Assembly (NCBI RefSeq): GCF_036289405.1
Contig: NZ_JAYFFI010000001.1
Coordinates: 473,478-537,477 of the forward strand
Length of the DNA: 64,000 bases
From: Pseudoramibacter faecis
GTDB taxonomy: Bacteria; Bacillota; Clostridia; Eubacteriales; Eubacteriaceae
Reading direction: 5' to 3'
The notes beneath the pieces are model-generated. The model saw only the letters and a program-made list of their open reading frames with translations. It searched no databases and was not told the origin of the DNA. Below, one piece after another: positions 32,298 to 40,501 of this stretch; within the stretch, counting starts at the first letter, position 1, and the number at the start of each line of letters is the position of its first letter. Both the position numbers and the translations under genes were made by a program.

Positions 32298-33806
32298 ATG
32301 GCAAAATACGTAATGGCGTGCGACGCCGGGACAACCAGCTCGCGAGCAATCTTGTTCGATCACGACGGTCAGATTGTCAGTGTCGCACAGCACGAATTCC
32401 CGCAGATCTATCCGCATCCGGGCTGGGTCGAACACGATCCGATGCAGATCTGGGCCACCCAGAACGCTGTCTGCGCCGAAGCCATGGCAAAAATCAACGC
32501 CACCGCCGAAGATGTCGCGGCCATCGGGATCACCAACCAGCGTGAAACCACCATCGTGTGGGACCGCAAGACCGGCGAACCGGTTTACAACGCCATCGTC
32601 TGGCAGTGCCGCCGGACCGCGTCCTATGCCGACCGCTTCCAGGCCATTCCAGGCTTTGCAGATTACGTTCAGGACAATACCGGGCTGGTTCTCGACCCGT
32701 ATTTCTCCTCCACCAAGCTGCTGTGGATCCTCGACCACGTCGAAGGCGTCCGCGAAAGAGCCGAACGCGGCGAGCTCGCCTTCGGGACCGTCGACTGCTG
32801 GCTGCTGTGGAAACTGACGGAAGGCAAGGTCCACGCGACCGACTACTCCAACGCTTCCAGAACGATGCTCTTTAACATCAAGACCCTCAAATGGGACGAA
32901 AAGCTCTGTGAAACCTTCGAATGTCCGATGTCCCTGCTGCCGGATGTCCAGCCCTCGTCGAGCATGTTCGGGACCACCACCCTCTTCGGCGGCGGCGAAA
33001 TCCCGATCACCGGGATCGCAGGCGACCAACAGGCGGCCCTCTTCGGTCAGGCCTGCTTCGAAGCCGGCATGGCCAAAAACACCTACGGCACCGGCTGCTT
33101 CCTGCTGATGAACACCGGCGAAGAACCGGTTAAATCCGAAAACGGCCTGCTGACCACCATCGCCTGGGGACTCGGCGGCAAAGTCAACTACGCCCTTGAA
33201 GGTTCGATCTTCGTCGCCGGCGCCGCCATTCAGTGGCTGCGGGACGAGCTGCGCATGGTCGACTCCTCGCCCGACTCCGAACACTTCGCGAAAAAAGTGG
33301 CCGACACCAACGGCGTCTATGTCGTTCCCGCCTTCACCGGCCTGGGAGCTCCTCACTGGGATGCCTATGCCCGCGGCGCGATCGTCGGCCTGACCCGCGG
33401 TGCCAACAAAAACCACATCATCCGCGCGACCCTCGAATCCCTCGCTTATCAAACCCGCGATATCCTGGACGCGATGGAAAAAGACTCCGGAACTCCGCTG
33501 CAGTCCCTCAAGGTGGACGGCGGCGCCTGCAACAACAATTTCCTGATGCAGTTCCAGGCGGATATTCTCGGCGTGCCGGTCGATCGCCCGTCCATCGTCG
33601 AAACCACCGCTGAAGGCGCTTCCTACCTCGCCGGTCTCGAAGTCGGCTTCTGGGACAACCAGCAGGACGTCGTCGATCACTGGAATATCGACCGAACCTT
33701 CGAACCGATGATGGATGCCGACACCCGTGCCAAACTCTATAAGGGCTGGACAAAGGCCGTCGGCCGCTCCATGCACTGGGTCGATCCGGACGAAGTCGAA
33801 GAATAA
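32298..33806 (+). CDS. glpK: Glycerol kinase
   Basis: The 502-residue FGGY kinase has the glycerol kinase signatures CDAGTTSSRAILFDHDG at the N-terminus and GITNQRETTIVWD near residue 80. IVWQCRRT, WLLWKLT and the C-terminal GGACNNNFLMQFQADILGVPV are also present. It converts glycerol to sn-glycerol 3-phosphate in the cytosol. A strong AGGGGGT site precedes the ATG. It is the first gene of a plus-strand glycerol 3-phosphate region with GlpP and the GlpA/B-like enzymes. No glycerol facilitator gene is seen. Confidence 0.98.
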   Translation: MAKYVMACDAGTTSSRAILFDHDGQIVSVAQHEFPQIYPHPGWVEHDPMQIWATQNAVCAEAMAKINATAEDVAAIGITNQRETTIVWDRKTGEPVYNAIVWQCRRTASYADRFQAIPGFADYVQDNTGLVLDPYFSSTKLLWILDHVEGVRERAERGELAFGTVDCWLLWKLTEGKVHATDYSNASRTMLFNIKTLKWDEKLCETFECPMSLLPDVQPSSSMFGTTTLFGGGEIPITGIAGDQQAALFGQACFEAGMAKNTYGTGCFLLMNTGEEPVKSENGLLTTIAWGLGGKVNYALEGSIFVAGAAIQWLRDELRMVDSSPDSEHFAKKVADTNGVYVVPAFTGLGAPHWDAYARGAIVGLTRGANKNHIIRATLESLAYQTRDILDAMEKDSGTPLQSLKVDGGACNNNFLMQFQADILGVPVDRPSIVETTAEGASYLAGLEVGFWDNQQDVVDHWNIDRTFEPMMDADTRAKLYKGWTKAVGRSMHWVDPDEVEE

Positions 33807-33860
33807 ACGCGATTCAATTCAATTATCATTCTGGTCGTATTCAATAAAACGACAGACACC

Positions 33861-33895
33861 ACTCTCCGACGGGTCTTCCTGTCGGAGAGTTTGTG
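33861..33895 (+). terminator. glpK terminator
   Basis: Perfect 10-bp stem ACTCTCCGAC / GTCGGAGAGT followed by TTTG. Confidence 0.8.
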
Positions 33896-33903
33896 CGTGA
33901 AAC

Positions 33904-33969
33904 GGGAGGGTTAGCCCGGGCTATCTCGCAGCCATCACTCAGCCGCAGGACGGATTGAACTAACCTCCC
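33904..33969 (+). promoter_or_regulatory. Long-range stem in the glpP leader
   Basis: GGGAGGGTTAG pairs with CTAACCTCCC 45 bases later (one bulged G); inside lies the palindrome AGCCCGGGCT. It occupies the leader of glpP and may be a regulatory RNA structure. Confidence 0.45.
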
Positions 33970-34027
33970 CGCCTTCACACGGTTTTTATATTCAAATCAC
34001 TATCTGATAGCTTACGGGAGGTCCGAG

Positions 34028-34636
34028 GTGGCGACTTTAAAATGTCAGCATCTGCTTGAAGCAAATCCGGTGATCGCCGCGATTCGCAATCCGCGGGATA
34101 TTCACGCCGCGGTGGATTCTCCCTGCCAGATCATCTTTCTGCTCACCGGCAATATTTACAACTTGAAGCCCATGGTGGACCTTGTGAATGCAGCCGGCAA
34201 ATACGCCTTTGTGCATCTTGATCTGCTCAAGGGCTACGCGGAGGACCATTACTTCATCCGCTACCTGCGGGAAAAGATTCGCCCCGCCGGCGTGATCTCC
34301 ACCCGCAACACGCTGATCACCCAGGCGCGCAAAGAGGGCCTGATGACCATTCAGCGGCTTTTCCTTCTGGATTCGTCTGCGATGGATGTCACCCTCAACT
34401 CCGCGCGCAAGATCAAGCCCGACGCCGTCGAGATTCTGCCCGGGCTCGTTCCCAAGGTGATTGAACGGGTCCACGAAGAACTGTCCCTGCCGATTATCAC
34501 CGGCGGCTTTATCGAAACCGAAGACGAAGTCAGAACCTGTCTGGGGGCGGGCAGCCTGTCGTCCTCCACGTCGCATAAGCCTTTGTGGGACGCTTTCAAT
34601 TCCCTCTTAGCATACGCGAAAGACCTGCGGTCTTGA
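34028..34636 (+). CDS. glpP: Glycerol 3-phosphate-responsive antiterminator GlpP
   Basis: The 202-residue protein matches GlpP. It begins LLEANPVIAAIRNPRDIHAAV, then IIFLLTGNIYNLKPMVDLVNAAGK. The middle has HLDLLKGYAEDHYFIRYLREK, and the C-terminal part DAVEILPGLVPKVIERV and ITGGFIETEDEV shows a TIM-barrel phosphodiesterase-like fold. It uses a GTG start with GGGAGG upstream. With glycerol 3-phosphate bound, GlpP prevents termination in leaders of glp transcripts; the terminators at 32121-32172 and 34689-34740 are natural candidates. Confidence 0.94.
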   Translation: MATLKCQHLLEANPVIAAIRNPRDIHAAVDSPCQIIFLLTGNIYNLKPMVDLVNAAGKYAFVHLDLLKGYAEDHYFIRYLREKIRPAGVISTRNTLITQARKEGLMTIQRLFLLDSSAMDVTLNSARKIKPDAVEILPGLVPKVIERVHEELSLPIITGGFIETEDEVRTCLGAGSLSSSTSHKPLWDAFNSLLAYAKDLRS

Positions 34637-34688
34637 CCCCATCGATGTACGACCTCAACAACTAAATCAATCAACGGGCAATGGAGAG

Positions 34689-34740
34689 CCGCACTTTTTT
34701 CACGGATGATTAAATACGTGAAGTCTTGTGCGGTTTTTTA
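34689..34740 (+). terminator. Leader terminator before glpA, candidate GlpP target
   Basis: Outer stem CCGCAC / GTGCGG with inner stem TTCACG / CGTGAA, followed by TTTTTTA. It lies between glpP and the GlpA-like gene, 38 bases before the latter, so readthrough is required for expression from upstream. Confidence 0.75.
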
Positions 34741-34777
34741 TTTATAAATTTAATTTATCATCAAGGAGGATTTTATT

Positions 34778-36259
34778 ATGTACGATATCGCTATAATAGG
34801 TGCCGGTATTGCCGGGTCCTACGTAGCACGGGAGCTCTCCCGTTATCAGCTGAACGTCGTCTTGCTGGATGGCGAAAATGATGTGGCCAACCAGATCACC
34901 AAAGCCAACTCTGCGATTGTCCACGCCGGCTTCGACGCGGTGCCCCACAAATTAAAGGGCCGCTTCAACGCGCCGGGCAACATCATGTACGAAAAGGTCT
35001 GCCGGGATCTTTGTGTTCCCTTCAGGCGCACCGGCTCCCTGGTTGTCGCCCACACGGAACACGAAATGTACACCCTGCAGGAACTGTACAAACGCGGCCT
35101 GGAAAACGGCGTGCCGAACATGCGCATCCTGTTCGAAGACGAAGTCCATGAAATGGAAGAAAACCTGGCACCGGACATCTGCGGCGCACTTTACGCGGGA
35201 ACGGCCGGTCTGGTCTCCCCCTACGAGCTGGGCGTTCGGGTGGCGGAAAACGCCATCGACAACGGGGTTGAACTCAAGCTCAACCACCTGGTGACGAATA
35301 TCGCCAAAAAAGACGACGGCACCTTCAAAATCGAAACCACAGCCGAAGACATCGGAGCGAAATTTGTGGTCAACGCGGCCGGGGTCTACGCCGACGATAT
35401 TTACAACATGATCGGCGATCCCTACTTCAAGCTGCTGGCCCGCCGCGGGGTGTACTTCATCTTCGATAAGGAAATCGGCGATCTGGTGCACAATGTCATC
35501 TTCCCCTGCCCGACCAAGGTCGGGAAAGGGATCCTCGTCTCGCCGACCGTCCACGGCAACCTGCTCATCGGGCCGGATGCCATGCCGGTGGAAAAGGGCG
35601 ACATCAACACCACCCAGGACCGCCTGGACTACATCAAGGAAAATGCCCTGAAAAACTGTCCGGCCCTCGGTCAATACTTCAACAAAATCATCCGCTCCTA
35701 CGCCGGAACGCGCAACACCCCGGTGGCCGATACCTACACCACCACCGACGGCGACTTCATCATCGAAGAATCGCCGGTTAAAAACTTTGTCAACTTCGCT
35801 GGCTACGAATCGCCCGGCTTGACCTCCGCCCCGGCCGCTGCCTATTACTGTGTGGAAGAGATCATTCTGCCGATGCTCGAACGGGAAGGTATGGCCCCGG
35901 CGATCAACGAAAGCTTCAACCCGAAGGCCCGGCCACATCTCATCTTTAACGAATTGTCCGATGAAGATAAGAAAAAAGCCATCGAAGCCGATCCGCGTTA
36001 CGGCAAGATCATCTGCCGCTGCGAATCCATCACCGAAGCGGAAATCGTCGACGTGATCCATCGCAATGCCGGCGCCACCACCGTCAACGGCGTAAAGAAA
36101 CGCTGTCGTCCGGGGGCCGGCCGTTGCCAGGGCGGCTTCTGCTCGCCCCGCGTGGTCGAAATTCTCGCCCGCGAGCTCGACTGCGACATGGAAGACATTA
36201 TGTACGACGCCAAGGATACGAGCTATATCCTCAATGGCAAAACGAAAAATAATCAATAA
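34778..36259 (+). CDS. GlpA-like FAD-dependent glycerol 3-phosphate dehydrogenase
   Basis: The 493-residue flavoprotein begins with the dinucleotide motif IAIIGAGIAGSYVAREL. A DAO-type oxidase domain follows (FVVNAAGVYADDI, SPTVHGNLLIGPDA, FVNFAGYESPGLTSAPA). The C-terminal 60 residues form a BFD-type iron-sulfur domain with a cysteine cluster (IICRCESIT, then KKRCRPGAGRCQGGFC). Length and domains match anaerobic GlpA-like proteins of Clostridia. With the two following genes it should oxidise glycerol 3-phosphate to DHAP. AAGGAGG precedes the ATG. Confidence 0.88.
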   Translation: MYDIAIIGAGIAGSYVARELSRYQLNVVLLDGENDVANQITKANSAIVHAGFDAVPHKLKGRFNAPGNIMYEKVCRDLCVPFRRTGSLVVAHTEHEMYTLQELYKRGLENGVPNMRILFEDEVHEMEENLAPDICGALYAGTAGLVSPYELGVRVAENAIDNGVELKLNHLVTNIAKKDDGTFKIETTAEDIGAKFVVNAAGVYADDIYNMIGDPYFKLLARRGVYFIFDKEIGDLVHNVIFPCPTKVGKGILVSPTVHGNLLIGPDAMPVEKGDINTTQDRLDYIKENALKNCPALGQYFNKIIRSYAGTRNTPVADTYTTTDGDFIIEESPVKNFVNFAGYESPGLTSAPAAAYYCVEEIILPMLEREGMAPAINESFNPKARPHLIFNELSDEDKKKAIEADPRYGKIICRCESITEAEIVDVIHRNAGATTVNGVKKRCRPGAGRCQGGFCSPRVVEILARELDCDMEDIMYDAKDTSYILNGKTKNNQ

Positions 36260-36277
36260 CGGGGAGGAAGTCTTACT

Positions 36278-37546
36278 ATGTACGATATTATAGTCATCGG
36301 CGGAGGCCCCGCCGGTCTTGCTGCTGCTGTGGAAGCCCAAAAGGAAGGCGTCGACAATATTCTGATTCTCGAACGCGACCGCGAACTCGGCGGCATTTTA
36401 AACCAGTGCATTCACAACGGCTTCGGCCTGCACACCTTTAAAGAACAGCTCACCGGCCCGGAATATGCCGAACGCTACATCGACATGGCCGCGGAAGCCG
36501 GCATTCCCTACAAGCTCAACACCATGGTGCTCGACCTGACGGTGGACGGCGACGCGAAAACCGTGCACGCCATCAACGAGGAAGACGGTTATATGGCGCT
36601 TCAGGCCAAGTCCGTGATCCTCACCATGGGCTGCCGGGAAAGAACCGCCGGCGCCATCGGCATCCCGGGCTTCAGACCTTCCGGCGTCTTCACCGCCGGC
36701 ACCGCCCAGCGCTTCATCAACATGGAAGGCTATATGACAGGCAGGGAAGTCGTGATTCTCGGCTCCGGAGACATCGGCCTGATCATGGCCCGCCGCATGA
36801 CCTTAGAAGGCGCCCACGTCAAGGCGGTCTGCGAAATCATGCCCTATTCCAACGGGCTGACCCGCAACATCGTTCAGTGCCTGGACGACTACGACATTCC
36901 GCTCAAACTCTCCCACACCATCACCTTCATCCACGGCAAAGACCGGGTGGAAGCGGTGGACGTCACCCGGGTGGACGAACATTTGAAACCCATCCCGGGC
37001 ACGACGGAAACCGTCCCCTGCGATACGCTCCTGCTTTCGGTGGGGCTGATCCCGGAAAACGAAATCTCCCGGGGCGCCGGCGTCGAGATCGACCGCCGCA
37101 CCAGCGGGCCGTCCATCACCGAGCTGTGTGAAACCAATCTGCCCGGCGTCTTCGCCGCGGGCAACGTCGTCCATGTGCACGACCTGGTCGACTTCGTATC
37201 CCAGGAGGCGGCGCTCGCCGGCAAGGGGGCCGCCCGCTACGTGAAGGGACATCTGGAAGAAGACATCAATTTCGAAACGGTCAACGGCGACGGCATCGGC
37301 AACGTGGTGCCGGAAAAAATCACCGTGGCCAACCTCGATGACGCCGTCAACTGCTACATGCGCGTGCGGAACGTCTGCACCGACTCGGTGATCAACGCCT
37401 ATATCGGCGACGAGAAGATCGCCACCAAGCGCGCCCAGAAGTTCGTCCCGGCAGAAATGGTCAACTTCAAAATCAGAAAGAGCGTTTTGGAAAAATATCC
37501 CGACGGCGAACTCAAATTCGTCGTGGAACCGAAGGAGGCTAAATAA
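36278..37546 (+). CDS. GlpB-like FAD/NAD-dependent oxidoreductase
   Basis: The 422-residue flavoprotein has an N-terminal FAD motif (IIVIGGGPAGLAAAVEAQ) and the class-specific MGCRERTAGAIGIPG. A second Rossmann motif follows (VVILGSGDIGLIMARRM) and a C-terminal VFAAGNVVHVHDLVDFV, which binds FAD. It lacks the redox CxxC of thioredoxin reductases. It follows the GlpA-like gene by 18 bases and precedes the DUF1667 gene without a gap. This three-gene set is the usual clostridial partner arrangement for electron transfer from glycerol 3-phosphate. Confidence 0.87.
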   Translation: MYDIIVIGGGPAGLAAAVEAQKEGVDNILILERDRELGGILNQCIHNGFGLHTFKEQLTGPEYAERYIDMAAEAGIPYKLNTMVLDLTVDGDAKTVHAINEEDGYMALQAKSVILTMGCRERTAGAIGIPGFRPSGVFTAGTAQRFINMEGYMTGREVVILGSGDIGLIMARRMTLEGAHVKAVCEIMPYSNGLTRNIVQCLDDYDIPLKLSHTITFIHGKDRVEAVDVTRVDEHLKPIPGTTETVPCDTLLLSVGLIPENEISRGAGVEIDRRTSGPSITELCETNLPGVFAAGNVVHVHDLVDFVSQEAALAGKGAARYVKGHLEEDINFETVNGDGIGNVVPEKITVANLDDAVNCYMRVRNVCTDSVINAYIGDEKIATKRAQKFVPAEMVNFKIRKSVLEKYPDGELKFVVEPKEAK

Positions 37547-37906
37547 ATGAAGAAGGAAATGACTTGCATTGCCTGCCCGATGGGCTGCCACCTAACCGTT
37601 GAGGGTGAAGGGGACAACTGGACGGTCACGGGCAACTCCTGCAAGAACGGCGAACGCTACGGCATTCAGGAAATGACCGACCCGAGGCGCATTGTTCCGT
37701 CGACGGTGGTCATCAAAGGGGCCATGCTCCACCGCCTGCCGGTAAAAACCGCCCAGGAAATTCCGAAGGGCAAGATCTTCGACTGCATGACGGAACTCGC
37801 CAAGGTCGTCGTGAAGGCGCCGGTGAAAATGGGCGATGTGGTGCTCAAGGACGTGTGCGGCACCGGCATCGACGTCGTGGCCACCAAAACCATGCCCGCG
37901 GTTTAA
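37547..37906 (+). CDS. DUF1667 cysteine-rich protein of the glycerol 3-P dehydrogenase set
   Basis: The 119-residue protein begins MKKEMTCIACPMGCHLTVE, with a CxxCxxxC-type motif, and carries GNSCKNGERYGIQEMTDPRRI with a further cysteine. It ends VCGTGIDVVATKTMPAV. This is the DUF1667 family, found next to GlpA/GlpB-like flavoproteins and probably binding an iron-sulfur cluster or thiol cofactor for electron transfer. Its ATG is immediately after the preceding stop, and AAGGAGG lies within the upstream gene. Confidence 0.88.
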   Translation: MKKEMTCIACPMGCHLTVEGEGDNWTVTGNSCKNGERYGIQEMTDPRRIVPSTVVIKGAMLHRLPVKTAQEIPKGKIFDCMTELAKVVVKAPVKMGDVVLKDVCGTGIDVVATKTMPAV

Positions 37907-37929
37907 GCCAAAAACAATCAACCTTAACG

Positions 37930-37963
37930 AAGGCTGTCACAGATTTTCTGTGGCGGCCTTTTT
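37930..37963 (+). terminator. Terminator of the glpA-like operon
   Basis: AAGGCTGTCACAGA pairs with TCTGTGGCGGCCTT, then TTTTT; 24 bases after the DUF1667 gene. Confidence 0.85.
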
Positions 37964-38084
37964 AAGTTTTTTGAATGGCTGCCGATCTTATAATCAATCT
38001 GTGATCACCTCAATTTAAAACGTCCCGGTCGGCTGCGCACCGGCTCATTTTTATGCGATGAACGAATAACCGGGACGATTCGGA

Positions 38085-38104
38085 TTTGAAAAGCGCTTTT
38101 CGAA
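38085..38104. promoter_or_regulatory. Palindrome before the ABC permease gene
   Basis: Perfect 14-bp dyad GAAAAGCGCTTTTC with further outer matches (TT/AA), 25 bases upstream of the permease ATG. It is a candidate operator; no matching regulator is encoded nearby. Confidence 0.45.
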
Positions 38105-38129
38105 AGGAGTCAAAACACAGGAGGATATC

Positions 38130-39617
38130 ATGTTTATTTTTAAAAATGCGTGGCGCAATATCACCCGAGCCAGAGGGCGAAGCATTCTGATCGGCGCGAT
38201 TATTGCCATTATTGCATTTTCAGTCTGCATCGGGCTGAGCATCCGTCAATCAGCGGCGGACGCCAAAACCGCGGCTTTGTCTAAGCTGAATATCACGGCG
38301 CAGATTTCGCCCAACCGGGACCGCGCCATAAAAAAAGCCAGGGCCTCAGGGTCCTTGAACTTCTCAGGTCTGAAGAAAAATCTCGGCACGAGCCTAAGCC
38401 TCAGCCGGCTAAAGAAATACGCCAAGGCCAAGGCTGTTAAATCCTTTTATTACACGCTGGCCGCCTCCTTTGACGCGTCGGGCAGCGCCAAGGCCTACAG
38501 CACGTCGGACCGTTCAGGCAACTCATCAAAGGCAGATAGCAATGCGCCCAAGGGCATGACCACCGGAGATTTTTCCGTCGTCGGCTATTCGTCTGACGAG
38601 GCGATGACCGCCTTTACCCAGGGCACCAGCAAAATCACCAAAGGCAAAATGTTCACGGAAGGCACCTCGGAGATGGTCTGCGCGATCTCCAAGGAACTGG
38701 CCAACTACAACAATTTATCTGTCGGCGACAGCATCACCCTCGCCAACCCGAACGCCAGCAGCGAAACCTATACCTTGAAAATCGTCGGGATCTACAAAAA
38801 CAGTCAAAGCTCGGCCCAGGCGGCCGGCGGTATGATGCAAAGCGACCCCGCCAACCAAATCCTGACCAGCTATAACACCCTCAAGCAGATCACGGCAACG
38901 TCAAAGGCCAAAAACAGCGATAACGCCGTCACCGGCAATTTGAGCGGCACCTACGTGGTGGGCAGCACGGCCGGCTACAAGGCGTTTAAATCCCAGGTGA
39001 AGGCGCTCGGCCTTTCGAGCAAATACGCGGTATCCTCCAGTGATATCGAAAGCTACGAACAGAGCGCAAAGCCGTTGGAAAATCTCTCGACTTTTGCCGG
39101 ATATTTCCTCGTGGTGATTTTGGTGATCGGCGCGGTCATCCTCGTGGTGATGAATATTTTCAGCACCCGGGAACGGAAATACGAAATCGGCGTGCTCAGC
39201 GCCGTCGGCATGAAGAAAGGCAAAATCGCCCAGCTTTTTATGGCGGAAATATTAATCCTGGCACTTTTCGGCGTGGCAATCGGCGGCGGTCTCGGCGCGG
39301 CCACCTCCGTGCCGGTAACGAAAAAATTGCTTTCTGTCTCGGTGAGCACCCAACAAAATCAAATCAGCGGCATGGCGCAAAACTTTGGGCGAAGCAATAA
39401 CGGCGGCGCTCCTCAGGGCGGTCCCGGTCAAAGGCCGGGCAGCAACGCAGCGGCCGGTGACAGCAGTATCTTAAACAGTATTTCCAGCGGCGTAAACGCC
39501 GCTGTCGTCACCGAGCTGCTCTGCGCCATGATCGCATTAGCCGCGGCGGCCGGCGCGGTTTCCGTCGTCACCATCATGCGCTACAAACCGTTGCAGATTC
39601 TCGCCAACCGCGATTAA
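38130..39617 (+). CDS. MacB/FtsX-type ABC transporter permease
   Basis: The 495-residue protein begins with FKNAWRNITRARGRSILIGAIIAIIAFSVCI, the usual first helix. A large extracytoplasmic region of about 270 residues is rich in Ser, Lys and Ala. A cluster of three helices near 325-350, 370-395 and 460-485 contains STRERKYEIGVLSAVGMKKGKI, the FtsX-domain coupling motif. A Gly/Gln/Pro/Asn-rich stretch lies near residue 415-435. It forms a mechanotransmission-type exporter with the next gene. Peptide or lipoprotein handling, or antimicrobial defence, are possible roles. Confidence 0.87.
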   Translation: MFIFKNAWRNITRARGRSILIGAIIAIIAFSVCIGLSIRQSAADAKTAALSKLNITAQISPNRDRAIKKARASGSLNFSGLKKNLGTSLSLSRLKKYAKAKAVKSFYYTLAASFDASGSAKAYSTSDRSGNSSKADSNAPKGMTTGDFSVVGYSSDEAMTAFTQGTSKITKGKMFTEGTSEMVCAISKELANYNNLSVGDSITLANPNASSETYTLKIVGIYKNSQSSAQAAGGMMQSDPANQILTSYNTLKQITATSKAKNSDNAVTGNLSGTYVVGSTAGYKAFKSQVKALGLSSKYAVSSSDIESYEQSAKPLENLSTFAGYFLVVILVIGAVILVVMNIFSTRERKYEIGVLSAVGMKKGKIAQLFMAEILILALFGVAIGGGLGAATSVPVTKKLLSVSVSTQQNQISGMAQNFGRSNNGGAPQGGPGQRPGSNAAAGDSSILNSISSGVNAAVVTELLCAMIALAAAAGAVSVVTIMRYKPLQILANRD

Positions 39618-39629
39618 AAGGAGGCCACC

Positions 39630-40307
39630 ATGAATACCCATACGCTTATGCAGCTGGACCACGTCAACTTTGCCTACGGTGCGCAGGAAGTGCTCCGTGA
39701 CGTCAGCTGCCGATTTGAAGCCGGCAAAGTCTACGTCATCATCGGCCGCTCCGGCGCCGGCAAGACCACCTTGCTTTCGCTGATGTCCGGCCTTACCGAA
39801 CCCACCGACGGCACCATCACCGTCGGCGGCGTCGACCTGAAGACGATGGATCCCTGCACCTATCGAAGCGGCCGCATCGGCGTGATTTTTCAATCCTATA
39901 ACTTGCTGAGCAAACTCACCGCCGTAGAAAACGTCGAGCTATCAATGGAGATCGCCAAACAAAACGCCCGTGCCCCCATCGAACGCTCATCTCTGATCCA
40001 GCGGGCCTATACCCTGCTCGAACAGGTCGGCCTCACCCGAGACGAGGCCGACCGGCGCATTCTAAAACTCTCTGGCGGACAACAGCAGCGCGTCGCCATC
40101 GCCCGGGCCCTTTCTTATGGGCCCGAGATCATCCTGGCCGACGAGCCCACCGGCAACCTGGACGAACACACCCAGGCCGCCATCATCGACATTTTAACGG
40201 ACCTGGCCCGGCAAGGCAAATGTGTGATCGTTGTGACCCATTCGCCTGCCGTGGCCGGCCGCGCAGACGAACAAATCCGGCTGGAGACCATTAATCGCGT
40301 GTCGTGA
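39630..40307 (+). CDS. LolD/MacB-type ABC ATP-binding protein
   Basis: This 225-residue ATPase has Walker A GRSGAGKTT, Q-loop FQSYNLL, signature LSGGQQQR, Walker B IILADEPTGNLD and switch His in VTHSP, a typical set for MacB/LolD ATPases. It follows the permease by 12 bases with AAAAGGAGG before its ATG, and a terminator comes 25 bases later, so the two genes form a complete transporter operon. Confidence 0.92.
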   Translation: MNTHTLMQLDHVNFAYGAQEVLRDVSCRFEAGKVYVIIGRSGAGKTTLLSLMSGLTEPTDGTITVGGVDLKTMDPCTYRSGRIGVIFQSYNLLSKLTAVENVELSMEIAKQNARAPIERSSLIQRAYTLLEQVGLTRDEADRRILKLSGGQQQRVAIARALSYGPEIILADEPTGNLDEHTQAAIIDILTDLARQGKCVIVVTHSPAVAGRADEQIRLETINRVS

Positions 40308-40331
40308 AGATAAACTGCAAATTTCAATCTG

Positions 40332-40364
40332 ACGCCTTTGCCAATAATGGCAAAGGTGTTTTTT
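40332..40364 (+). terminator. Terminator of the ABC pair
   Basis: ACGCCTTTGCCA / TGGCAAAGGTGT stem with ATAA loop and six T. Confidence 0.92.
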
Positions 40365-40411
40365 AATGGCATTTCGTAGCCCTTTCTTTAAAATTTTTAA
40401 GCTTGAAAATA

Positions 40412-40440
40412 TTGACATCCCTCCGTCATGCTGTTAATAT
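40412..40440 (+). promoter_or_regulatory. Promoter of the surface-protein gene
   Basis: TTGACA, 17-base spacer, TAATAT; 62 bases upstream of the ATG. Confidence 0.88.
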
Positions 40441-40501
40441 GATTTTAAGCTTTTGTTAGCTATGACTTATTTTACTGCCAAATATTTTAAAAGAAAGGTC
40501 C

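Noticed and set aside
32274..33776. 500-codon minus-strand ORF opposite glpK
   Set aside because: It mirrors the glpK codons frame for frame and has no family pattern; glpK itself is unmistakable.
34952..36340. 462-codon minus-strand ORF opposite the GlpA-like gene
   Set aside because: It crosses an intergenic gap and two genes without a start signal; it is a codon-bias artefact.
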